Below, one piece after another: positions 1-5,449 of a DNA stretch of 5,449 bases. The notes under the pieces were generated by a model, which saw only the letters and a program-made list of their open reading frames with translations, was not told the origin of the DNA and ran no database searches. The position numbers were made by a program, and so were the translations under genes. Source of the DNA: an uncultured Paracoccaceae bacterium (GTDB lineage: Bacteria; Pseudomonadota; Alphaproteobacteria; Rhodobacterales; Rhodobacteraceae); the NCBI GenBank assembly GCA_937900975.1, contig CALCPC010000843.1:1-5449 (forward strand), written 5' to 3'. How positions within the stretch are numbered: the first letter of the stretch is position 1; every line of letters begins with the position of its first letter.

Positions 1-647
<647 letters not shown>

Positions 648-686
648 CCTGTGCGCAGCCCGGCGTCGGTGCGCGTCGCGTTCCCA

Positions 687-838
687 GTAGCGCGTGCCGG
701 TTTCGGGGTCCGGGCGCGTCGCGCTGCCTGTAGCGCGCGCTGGTTTCTGGGTCTGGGCGCGTTGCGCTGCCTGTAGCGCGCGCTGGGTGCGGGGGCTGGG
801 CGCGCCGCGCTAGCTGTCGCGCGCGCCGGTTTCGCGAT
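687..838. repeat. Degenerate 43-base tandem repeat between convergent genes
   Basis: Three full units lie head to tail at 687-729, 730-772 and 773-815, and a fourth partial unit runs from 816 to about 838. Units begin GTAGCGCG(T/C)G. By hand alignment, units 1 and 2 agree at 38 of 43 positions and units 2 and 3 at 35 of 43. A more decayed, shortened copy may precede them (about 651-686). The partial fourth unit, and the last bases of the third, are the 3' end of the ATPase gene (stop codon at 810-812), so the array straddles the gene boundary. It fills nearly all of the 162-base gap between the two convergent genes. I see no terminal inverted repeats or coding content that would make it a mobile element. 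Confidence 0.85.
716..783. terminator. Tandem GC hairpins in the convergent intergenic repeat (possible bidirectional terminator)
   Basis: The repeat junctions are self-complementary. At 720-737 CGCGCT pairs with AGCGCG around a six-base loop, and the stem extends by GCG/CGC (716-718 with 738-740) if T719 bulges out. The next junction (759-783) forms the same hairpin, with one G-T pair replacing a Watson-Crick pair. Lying between two converging stop codons, these hairpins are in the right place to end or slow transcription from both sides. Neither has a following T run on either strand, so a classic intrinsic terminator is not shown. Rho-dependent ending or protection of mRNA 3' ends is equally possible. 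Confidence 0.35.
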
Positions 839-1868
839 CGAAGACATAAGCGCGCCCGCCCGTGATCGTGACGCCGACCGCGGCGCCGCGGTTGCGGTCG
901 CGGGCGGCGCGGGCTTCTACGATCAGTTTGTTGCCCGCTTGGGTTTCGAGATGCATGTAGGAAGTCCCGCCAAGGTGTTCAATCAAATCGATTTTCAGCG
1001 CCTGCCCCTCCGTCATCTCCAGGTGTTCGGGCCGCAGCCCGATGGTGACGGTGCTGCCCTCCTCCGGCGGTGTCGCCAGGTCGATGGGCACAACGATGTC
1101 GCCAAGCTCTGCCACCCGCACGCCGTCTGCCACGACGACGCCGTCCATAAAGTTCATGGAGGGAGAGCCGATAAACCCCGCGACAAAGCGGTTGTCGGGA
1201 TCGTCATAGAGGTCGAGCGGGCGGCCCACCTGTTCGATATGCCCCCCGCGCAGGACGACGATCTTGTCGGCCAGCGTCATCGCCTCCACCTGATCATGGG
1301 TGACATAGATCATCGTGGCGCCGATCTCGTTGTGCAGCCGGCTGATTTCGACGCGCATCTCCACCCGCAGCTCGGCATCGAGGTTTGAGAGCGGCTCGTC
1401 GAAGAGAAACACACGCGGCCCGCGCACGATGGCGCGCCCGATGGCCACGCGCTGGCGCTGCCCGCCGGAAAGCGCCTTCGGCTTGCGGTTAAGATACGGG
1501 CCAAGCTTCAGAATCTCGGCGGCGCGGGACACTTTTTCGGCGATCTCCCGCTTTGGCACATTGTTCATTTTAAGGCCAAAGCCCATGTTCTCGGCCACCG
1601 TCATATGGGGGTAAAGCGCATAGGTTTGAAACACCATCGCCACCCCCCGCTCGGACGGTTCGCGCTGGGTGACGTCTTCTGCATCGATGGCGATTTGGCC
1701 GTCCGTCGTCTCCTCCAAGCCCGCGATCATGCGCAACAGCGTGGACTTGCCGCAGCCCGAGGGGCCGACGAAAACCGCGAACTCGCCTTCCTCGATTGAC
1801 AGCTCGACGCCGTGGATGACCTGCGTCTCGCCGTAGCGCTTAATGACATTTGTCAGGGTGACGCCCAT
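810..1868 (-). CDS. Sugar ABC transporter ATP-binding protein (UgpC/MalK family, CUT1)
   Basis: A 352-residue cytoplasmic ATPase that would power the importer encoded on the other strand. All nucleotide-binding motifs are intact: Walker [10 protein letters not shown] (residues 35-43), Q-loop Gln81, signature LSGGQRQR (133-140), Walker B VFLFDEP with catalytic Glu158, D-loop SNLD (161-164) and switch His191. The region from about residue 235 (SPSMNFM, then GLRPEHL at 277-283) is the C-terminal TOBE/OB-fold domain typical of MalK/UgpC proteins, and total length fits the family. The ATG at 1866-1868 is supported by AAAGGAG at 1881-1875, six bases upstream. The start lies 29 bases inside the IclR gene, so the two are co-transcribed and probably translationally coupled. 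The last dozen codons lie in the edge copy of the 43-base repeat array. Specificity cannot be read from an ATPase, and one ATPase sometimes serves several importers. Confidence 0.96.
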   Translation of the reverse strand: MGVTLTNVIKRYGETQVIHGVELSIEEGEFAVFVGPSGCGKSTLLRMIAGLEETTDGQIAIDAEDVTQREPSERGVAMVFQTYALYPHMTVAENMGFGLKMNNVPKREIAEKVSRAAEILKLGPYLNRKPKALSGGQRQRVAIGRAIVRGPRVFLFDEPLSNLDAELRVEMRVEISRLHNEIGATMIYVTHDQVEAMTLADKIVVLRGGHIEQVGRPLDLYDDPDNRFVAGFIGSPSMNFMDGVVVADGVRVAELGDIVVPIDLATPPEEGSTVTIGLRPEHLEMTEGQALKIDLIEHLGGTSYMHLETQAGNKLIVEARAARDRNRGAAVGVTITGGRAYVFDRETGARDS

Positions 1869-2721
1869 GGTCGGCTCCTTTGCGGGGTTCGGCGCTCCAA
1901 GGGTGGAGCGCGGCGCTGATGTCGCGGGCCGTGTCTTGCAGATCGGGTCCGAGGGTTGAAAGGTCCTCCAGCGTGTTCTGAAGCGTGGAGGTGGTCACAG
2001 AGATGGCGCCCAAAGCCTCCCCCGTTGCGGCGCGGATCGGGGCGGCGATACAGATGATGCCGGGCTCGTGCTCTTCGCGGTCGAAGGACAGGCCTGCGGC
2101 GCGGATGTGGGCAAGTTCGTCGCGCAGGGCCGTGGCCGACGTCAGCGTTTGCGGCGTGTAGGACGCAAAGGCCTGGGCGCGCAGCGCGGCGTCGAGCGCG
2201 GGCTCGGGAAGAAAGGCGAGCATGGCCTTGCCGCCGCCGGTGCAATAGGCGGGGCCGACTTTGCCGGCGTCCGAGAACATGCGGATCGGTTTCGCCGCGT
2301 TGCGCTTGTCAAGGTAAAGCACCTGGCCGTGATCCAGCGTGGCCAGATGGACGGTTTTGCCAAGATGCGCCGACAATTGGTCGATATAGGGCCGCGCGAC
2401 CGGCGCGATGGAGGTCGTGTTCCAAGCCCGATGCGCCAATTGCACAAGGCGAAGACCGGGTGCATAGGTGCCCGTTTCGTCGTCATAGTGCAGCATGCCC
2501 TGGTTGGTCAGCGTCTGCAAAAGCCGGTAAAGCGTGGCTTTCGGCCAGCGACCTGAGGACAGAAGGTCCGAAAACCGCACCGGGCGGTCCTGCACGGCGA
2601 CGGCCTCCAGCACGTCAAGTGCCTTGCCCACGGTCCCATCGCTGTGTCCGGTGTTGGCGCTCATGCCATCAACCCGGGTTGTGTGCCCCGCATCGTCCAT
2701 CCCTGTCGCCGTCCGGTTCAT
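1840..2721 (-). CDS. IclR-family transcriptional regulator
   Basis: A DNA-binding regulator, 293 residues from the chosen start, with an N-terminal winged helix-turn-helix and a C-terminal IclR effector-binding domain. The HTH begins at [13 protein letters not shown] and includes the recognition-helix stretch [11 protein letters not shown]. The effector domain shows [15 protein letters not shown], the family's hallmark cysteine-containing block, and later [18 protein letters not shown]. Family members bind a small carbon metabolite and act as repressors or activators; the ligand here is unknown. The start is uncertain. I chose the ATG at 2719-2721 because AGAGGA (2739-2734) precedes it, although the 12-base spacing is long. 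The ATG at 2662-2664 gives 274 residues, the usual family length, but has no visible ribosome site. The frame is open to TTG 2775, which would run over the opposite promoter. It stops with TAA at 1840, overlapping the ATPase start by 29 bases. It probably controls itself, the ATPase and the divergent binding-protein operon. Confidence 0.93.
   Translation of the reverse strand: MNRTATGMDDAGHTTRVDGMSANTGHSDGTVGKALDVLEAVAVQDRPVRFSDLLSSGRWPKATLYRLLQTLTNQGMLHYDDETGTYAPGLRLVQLAHRAWNTTSIAPVARPYIDQLSAHLGKTVHLATLDHGQVLYLDKRNAAKPIRMFSDAGKVGPAYCTGGGKAMLAFLPEPALDAALRAQAFASYTPQTLTSATALRDELAHIRAAGLSFDREEHEPGIICIAAPIRAATGEALGAISVTTSTLQNTLEDLSTLGPDLQDTARDISAALHPWSAEPRKGADHGRHPDKCH
1875..1881 (-). promoter_or_regulatory. 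Ribosome binding site of the ATPase gene
   Basis: Read on the minus strand this is AAAGGAG, six bases before the ATG at 1868. It lies inside the 3' end of the IclR gene. It supports this start for the ATPase and suggests that ribosomes finishing IclR can restart on the ATPase. Confidence 0.75.
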
Positions 2722-2740
2722 CCCGCCGGCTTTTCCTCTG

Positions 2741-2769
2741 TTGACAGGTGTAGACGCGCTTGGCATGAT
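2741..2769 (+). promoter_or_regulatory. Sigma-70-type promoter of the binding-protein operon
   Basis: A perfect -35 TTGACA (2741-2746) is followed after 17 bases by CATGAT (2764-2769), four of six matches to the -10 consensus. TGG lies directly before it and supplies an extended -10 TGn. Transcription would begin near 2776, leaving a leader of about 57 bases before the ATG at 2833. The palindrome at 2788-2814 would then sit just downstream of the start point, a position suited to repression. Its -35 lies upstream of the preferred IclR starts, so the two genes need not overlap here. Confidence 0.6.
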
Positions 2770-2787
2770 TTTCAATAAGCAAAACCA

Positions 2788-2814
2788 GGTTCCATTAAAT
2801 GAAACTCTGGAACC
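2788..2814. promoter_or_regulatory. Candidate IclR operator: two nested inverted repeats
   Basis: The outer symmetry is perfect: GGTTCCA (2788-2794) and TGGAACC (2808-2814), separated by 13 bases. Overlapping its left half is a second, tighter near-palindrome, GTTCCATTAAATGAAAC (2789-2805), with eight-base arms matching at seven of eight positions around a central A. IclR-family operators are commonly AT-centred palindromes of about 15 bases with TTCCA/TGGAA-like arms, so the tight element fits well. It lies between the divergent genes. On the minus strand it contains TTTAAT (2799-2794), which could be the -10 of the IclR promoter, although I see no matching -35. Binding here could block both directions. 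The assignment is inferred from symmetry and position. Confidence 0.55.
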
Positions 2815-2820
2815 GCCATT

Positions 2821-2827
2821 GGGAGGA
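2821..2827 (+). promoter_or_regulatory. Ribosome binding site of the sugar-binding protein gene
   Basis: GGGAGGA lies five bases before the ATG at 2833. It is the strongest Shine-Dalgarno sequence in the window, as expected for a protein made in excess over its permeases, and it fixes the start. Confidence 0.8.
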
Positions 2828-2832
2828 CAGAA

Positions 2833-4575
2833 ATGCTATCCTTGTTGAAAGCGACCACGGCCGCGGCCGGGATCGTGGCCTGCGTTGCTGGCGCCGCCGC
2901 AGCGGATGCGCATGCGCAGCTGTCGGGCGCGTTGTCGATCTTTTCGGATATGGCAAACCCGGCGCCGCGCGCGGTGATGGAGGGGTTGGTGGCCGATTTC
3001 GGTGCGCTGCATCCCGATCTCGATATCGAGCTGACGATCATCGACCGCGAAGCGTACAAGACACAAATCCGCAACTTTCTGTCCGCCAACCCGCCCGATG
3101 TCGCGAACTGGTATGCGGCCAACCGGATGACGCCTTACGTCAATGCTGGGCTGTTTGAGGATGTCTCAGATCTTTGGGACGATCCAGAGATTGCGGCGAA
3201 CCTTGCCTCCACCAAAGGTGCGATGACGCTGGATGGGAAGCAATGGGGCGTGCCCTATACGTATTACCAGTGGGGTGTTTACTATCGCAAGGACATCTAC
3301 GAAGAGTTGGGTCTAAGCGAGCCTGCGAATTTCGACGAGATGAAGTCGAATTGTGAGGCGATCATTGCCTCTGGCCGGAAGTGCTACACAATCGGGACCA
3401 AGTTTCTTTGGACCGCTGGCGGTTGGTTCGACTATCTCAACATGCGCACCCATGGGTTCGACTTCCACATGGCACTGGCGCGGGGAGAGGTGTCTTGGAC
3501 CGACGATCGCGTGCGCCAAACCTTTGCGAATTGGCGTGCGTTGCTCGACATGGGTGCCTTTGTCGACAACCACCAGACATATAGCTGGCAAGAATCGCTG
3601 CCCTTTATCGTGAACGGAGAGGCCGCAGCGATCCTGAAGGGCAATTTCGCCGTGGCGCCGCTGCGCGAAGCCGGGCTCGACGACACCAAGCTGGATTTCT
3701 ACCAGTTCCCCGAAATCACCCCCGGCGTCGCGCTGGCCGAAGACGCGCCGACCGACACGTTCCACATCCCCTCGGGCGCCGAGAATAAAGAGGCCGCGCG
3801 CGCGTTCCTCAAATTCGTCGTCTCGGCCAATGTGCAGACCGAGATCAACAGCGGCGCTGCGCTTGGCCAGTTGCCGGTGAACGCGCAAAGCTCCGTCGAC
3901 AATGACAAGTTCCTCAATGAAGGGTTCGAGATGCTGTCGGAGAACAGCCCCGGCGGTGTGGCGCAGTTCTTCGATCGCGACTTTCCGGCGGAAATGGCGG
4001 CCGAAGCGATGCAGGGCTTTCAGGAGTTCATGGTGTTTCCCGACAACCTCGACGGGATCCTGAACCGGCTGGCGAAGGTGCAAGAGCGCGTCTACCGCTG
4101 CCACGCTTGGCTGCGGCCGGGCGGCACCGCCTATCCCGGCTGCGGCGCGATACTGTCTGGGCCGAAACTCGCGGGCCCAGGCCCTCGGAACGGCCTAAGG
4201 CCCGATACCGGTGCCCGGTGCCGCCGTCGCAGGGCGCAAGCCAAGGACGGCCTCCCGGCCCCGCCTCTGGCCACTGCGTCCGGCAATGGCCGGCGGCTGA
4301 CGCGGGCCCGCCGACACATTTCGGCAGGCCGCCGCCGCTGCCCACGGCGGCCCAAGACCCCGCCGGTTCCGGCGGTTCGACGCCCCGCCGACCCCTGGGC
4401 GGCCAATGTTCCCGCCGCGCCTTGGGCGGCCCATCGTCTCCGCCACCCCCTGGGCGGCCCATCGTCCCCGCCGTTTCTTGGCGGTCCTATCGCAAGGAGC
4501 ACGCGCGATGACCACAGCCGACCTGACCCGAACCGAGCCCAGGACCGGCATCATGGGCTGGTACAAAGCCACTGA
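2833..4575 (+). CDS. Periplasmic sugar-binding protein of ABC importer, with aberrant stop-less C-terminal extension
   Basis: A family 1 (MalE-like) extracellular solute-binding protein that captures a sugar in the periplasm and delivers it to the permease. Residues 1-28 form a Sec signal peptide: MLSLLK, a hydrophobic Ala-rich core, and a likely cut after AHA before QLSGAL. The body to about residue 422 reads as an ordinary binding protein, with DVANWYAANRMTPY, the aromatic stretch VPYTYYQWGVYYRKD and TKFLWTAGGWFDYLNMR probably lining the ligand cleft. Cys174 and Cys184 could form a disulfide. The helix GILNRLAKVQERVYR (bases about 4054-4098) is where such proteins normally end. Here the next codon is TGC (4099-4101), one base from TGA, and the frame stays open for 158 codons of Pro/Arg/Ala/Gly-rich sequence, ending at TAA/TGA-type stop 4573-4575 inside the permease gene (68-base overlap). 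The core is secure; the extension is probably not a real domain. Substrate unknown. Confidence 0.88.
   Translation: MLSLLKATTAAAGIVACVAGAAAADAHAQLSGALSIFSDMANPAPRAVMEGLVADFGALHPDLDIELTIIDREAYKTQIRNFLSANPPDVANWYAANRMTPYVNAGLFEDVSDLWDDPEIAANLASTKGAMTLDGKQWGVPYTYYQWGVYYRKDIYEELGLSEPANFDEMKSNCEAIIASGRKCYTIGTKFLWTAGGWFDYLNMRTHGFDFHMALARGEVSWTDDRVRQTFANWRALLDMGAFVDNHQTYSWQESLPFIVNGEAAAILKGNFAVAPLREAGLDDTKLDFYQFPEITPGVALAEDAPTDTFHIPSGAENKEAARAFLKFVVSANVQTEINSGAALGQLPVNAQSSVDNDKFLNEGFEMLSENSPGGVAQFFDRDFPAEMAAEAMQGFQEFMVFPDNLDGILNRLAKVQERVYRCHAWLRPGGTAYPGCGAILSGPKLAGPGPRNGLRPDTGARCRRRRAQAKDGLPAPPLATASGNGRRLTRARRHISAGRRRCPRRPKTPPVPAVRRPADPWAANVPAAPWAAHRLRHPLGGPSSPPFLGGPIARSTRDDHSRPDPNRAQDRHHGLVQSH
4120..4225 (+). 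repeat. Long-range inverted repeat enclosing the hairpin
   Basis: GGCGGCACCG (4120-4129) has its exact ten-base reverse complement CGGTGCCGCC at 4216-4225. In RNA this would close a larger stem around the 4172-4204 hairpin. In sequence this GC-rich some ten-base matches are expected by chance, so the nesting is suggestive only. Confidence 0.4.
4172..4204 (+). other. Strong interrupted RNA hairpin after the binding-protein core
   Basis: CGGGCC (4172-4177) pairs with GGCCCG (4199-4204), and AGGCC (4179-4183) pairs with GGCCT (4192-4196). The two helices are separated by a small internal loop (C4178 opposite A4197-A4198) and capped by an eight-base loop, making 11 pairs in all, ten of them G-C. 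No T run follows, so it is unlikely to be a strong intrinsic terminator. About 75 bases after the likely ancestral stop, it fits a processing or 3'-end-protecting hairpin that would keep binding-protein mRNA more abundant than permease mRNA. That role is inferred. Confidence 0.6.
4346..4484 (+). repeat. Tandem array of about six 27-base hairpin units
   Basis: GGCGG recurs at 4346, 4371, 4398, 4425, 4453 and 4480, intervals of 25, 27, 27, 28 and 27 bases. In the first five units it is followed after 9-10 bases by its complement CCGCC (4360, 4385, 4412, 4440, 4468), so each can form the same small stem-loop. Units 4 and 5 are the best preserved, sharing TGGGCGGCCCATCGTC, which itself contains the 11-base palindrome TGGGCGGCCCA; units 1, 2 and 6 are decayed. 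The sixth unit has lost its CCGCC arm and runs straight into the permease ribosome binding site. The unequal spacing breaks the reading frame of the repeat, which argues against selection for an encoded peptide. Confidence 0.8.
4494..4499 (+). promoter_or_regulatory. Ribosome binding site of the permease gene
   Basis: AAGGAG lies eight bases before the ATG at 4508 and selects it over upstream in-frame starts such as the ATG at 4406, which lies in repeat sequence. It sits ten bases after the last GGCGG of the hairpin array, so folding of the array could affect its access. Confidence 0.75.
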
Positions 4576-5449
4576 AATCGCCGTCACGCCGTGGCTGTTT
4601 CTCGCGCCCGGGATCTTGTTTTTCGCGATCTACGTCATCATCCCCATCTTTCGCAGCTTCTCGATCTCGCTCTATGCCTGGGACGGGCTGGGCGAGGCGC
4701 AGTATATCGGGCTCGAAAACTACGTGGAGCTCAGCGACGACCCGGCTTTCCAGGTCTCGCTCTGGAACAATGTCCGCTGGTTGGTTTTCTACCTTCTCGC
4801 GATCCCCGGTGGGCTTTTCATTGCCCTGTTCCTCAACCAAACGGTCCGCGGTATCCGGATCTACAAATCGCTTTTTTTCTTTCCGTTCGTCCTAAGCCAG
4901 GTGGTTGTCGGGCTGGTTTTTAGCTGGTTCTACCTGCCCAACGAGGGGCTTCTGAACAACCTCCTCGGCGTGTTTGGGCTTGGCCCGATCAATGTCCTCG
5001 GCGATCCAAGCCTTGCGACCTATGGCATCATCGCCGCCGGGCTTTGGCCGCAGACGGCCTATTGCATGATCCTCTATCTCACCGGTCTCAACGCCGTGGA
5101 CCCGGAGCAGATCGAGGCCGGGCGGCTCGATGGCGCCAAGGGCTGGAAGATGCTCTGGTACATCATCATCCCGCAGCTGAAGCCCGCGACCTTCATCGCC
5201 TTCGTGGTGACGATTATTGGCGCGCTGCGCTCCTTCGATCTCATTTCGATCATGACCAACGGTGGACCCTTCGGGCAGACGCGGGTGCTGAGCTTTTACA
5301 TGTTTGAAAAAGCGCTCTCCGAATACGGGTTCCGCATGGGATATGGCGCGGCGATTGCCGTCGTCTTGTTCCTCATCATGCTGGTCTTCATCGGGTATTT
5401 CTTGTGGTCGATGTGGCGGGAAGAGCAGGTGCGCTGCTGTCCCGCTTGA
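4508..5449 (+). CDS. Sugar ABC transporter permease (MalF/UgpA family, CUT1)
   Basis: A 313-residue inner-membrane protein forming one half of the transport channel. Six hydrophobic segments are visible, at about residues 28-50, 88-110, 122-142, 170-192, 226-246 and 278-300. Between the fourth and fifth lies the cytoplasmic EAA loop, EAGRLDGAKGWKMLWYIIIP (203-222), which docks onto the ATPase. NVRWLVFYLLAIP near the second segment and MTNGGPFGQTRVL near the end are typical of MalF/UgpA-type subunits, and length is normal for the short form without a large periplasmic loop. The start follows a good ribosome site. The stop TGA is the last codon of the window, so a MalG/UgpE-type partner should follow. 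The last residues, after WREEQ, read VRCCPA; this Cys pair is unusual for the tail but harmless to the fold. The natural ATPase partner is the minus-strand gene at 810-1868. Confidence 0.95.
   Translation: MTTADLTRTEPRTGIMGWYKATEIAVTPWLFLAPGILFFAIYVIIPIFRSFSISLYAWDGLGEAQYIGLENYVELSDDPAFQVSLWNNVRWLVFYLLAIPGGLFIALFLNQTVRGIRIYKSLFFFPFVLSQVVVGLVFSWFYLPNEGLLNNLLGVFGLGPINVLGDPSLATYGIIAAGLWPQTAYCMILYLTGLNAVDPEQIEAGRLDGAKGWKMLWYIIIPQLKPATFIAFVVTIIGALRSFDLISIMTNGGPFGQTRVLSFYMFEKALSEYGFRMGYGAAIAVVLFLIMLVFIGYFLWSMWREEQVRCCPA

Larger units (their letters stand above)
4099..4507 (+). other. GC-rich, hairpin-dense stretch between binding-protein core and permease
   Basis: About 400 bases between the expected end of the binding protein and the permease start. 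Two lines that I counted by hand are 75-78% G+C. The plus frames are open over most of it, and long minus frames are open too, so an open frame here carries little weight. It holds three kinds of secondary structure, listed separately: an interrupted hairpin, a long-range inverted repeat and a tandem hairpin array. Smaller stems also occur, for example GCCGA/TCGGC (4310-4314 with 4321-4325) and GGCCA/TGGCC (4269-4273 with 4287-4291). No domain is recognisable in any translation. Confidence 0.7.

Noticed and set aside
687..838. CRISPR array
   Set aside because: The repeats are directly adjacent with no unique spacers, they are degenerate, and no cas gene is near.
939..1388. 149-codon plus-strand frame opposite the ATPase
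   Set aside because: It lies entirely within a gene whose Walker A, signature, Walker B and switch motifs are all in order on the other strand; the composition is that of a shadow frame.
3313..4104. 263-codon open frame on the minus strand, opposite the sugar-binding protein
   Set aside because: It is antisense to a gene with clear family motifs, has no ribosome site that I can see, and its translation is rich in His/Arg/Val without recognisable motifs. Such shadows are common in high-GC genes.
4172..4204. Rho-independent terminator
   Set aside because: The stem is strong but is followed by GATACCGGTG rather than a T run, so full termination is not supported, and the permease downstream has no promoter that I can identify.
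4346..4484. Replication-origin-like iterons or a transposon end
   Set aside because: There is no Rep, parA/B or transposase gene, no AT-rich region nearby and no target-site duplication. The position between two operon genes points to an RNA role instead.
4406..4507. Upstream ATG at 4406 as the permease start
   Set aside because: It would add 34 residues of repeat-derived Pro/Arg sequence before the protein. The ATG at 4508 has AAGGAG eight bases upstream and gives normal family length.
4028..4587. Overlapping minus-strand frames of 123-144 codons in the GC-rich stretch
   Set aside because: Long frames are open on both strands at once because AT-rich stop codons are scarce, and all translate to Gly/Arg/Pro-rich low-complexity sequence with no domain.

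Overview
The window looks like chromosomal DNA of a high-GC alphaproteobacterium. The Rhodobacteraceae (Roseobacter/Rhodobacter-type) are my best guess, from gene content and protein wording; this is inference, not a database match. Four complete genes and one partial gene are present. I see no rRNA, tRNA, transposase or CRISPR array.

Left edge (1-647, + strand): the C-terminal 214 codons of a class III alcohol dehydrogenase, i.e. the S-(hydroxymethyl)glutathione dehydrogenase of glutathione-dependent formaldehyde oxidation. It converges on the next gene and is probably unrelated to it. The gap between them (648-809) is filled by a degenerate 43-base tandem repeat whose unit junctions fold into GC hairpins. 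The last partial copy is the 3' end of the next gene.

Middle and right (810-5449): a divergently arranged CUT1-type sugar ABC importer. On the minus strand, an IclR-family regulator (about 1840-2721) is followed by, and overlaps by 29 bases, a UgpC/MalK-type ATPase (810-1868). On the plus strand, a periplasmic sugar-binding protein (from 2833) is followed by a MalF/UgpA-type permease (4508-5449). The partner MalG/UgpE-type permease is not in the window and is expected just beyond 5449. The shared control region (about 2722-2832) holds a good sigma-70-like promoter and a nested palindrome that fits an IclR-family operator. The simplest model is that IclR senses the sugar or a metabolite and controls both arms. 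The sugar cannot be named from the sequence.

Most unusual part (4099-4507): where the binding protein should end, near residue 422, there is no stop codon. The frame runs on for 158 codons of low-complexity Pro/Arg/Ala/Gly-rich sequence and into the permease gene. The same bases, about three quarters G+C, contain a strong interrupted hairpin (4172-4204), a longer-range inverted repeat, and a tandem array of about six 27-base units that ends at the permease ribosome binding site. Five of those units carry the same small hairpin. I read this as a structured intercistronic RNA region, possibly like the REP elements between malE and malF in E. coli, into which the binding-protein frame has opened by loss of its stop. 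A sequencing error or a genuine C-terminal extension are the alternatives.
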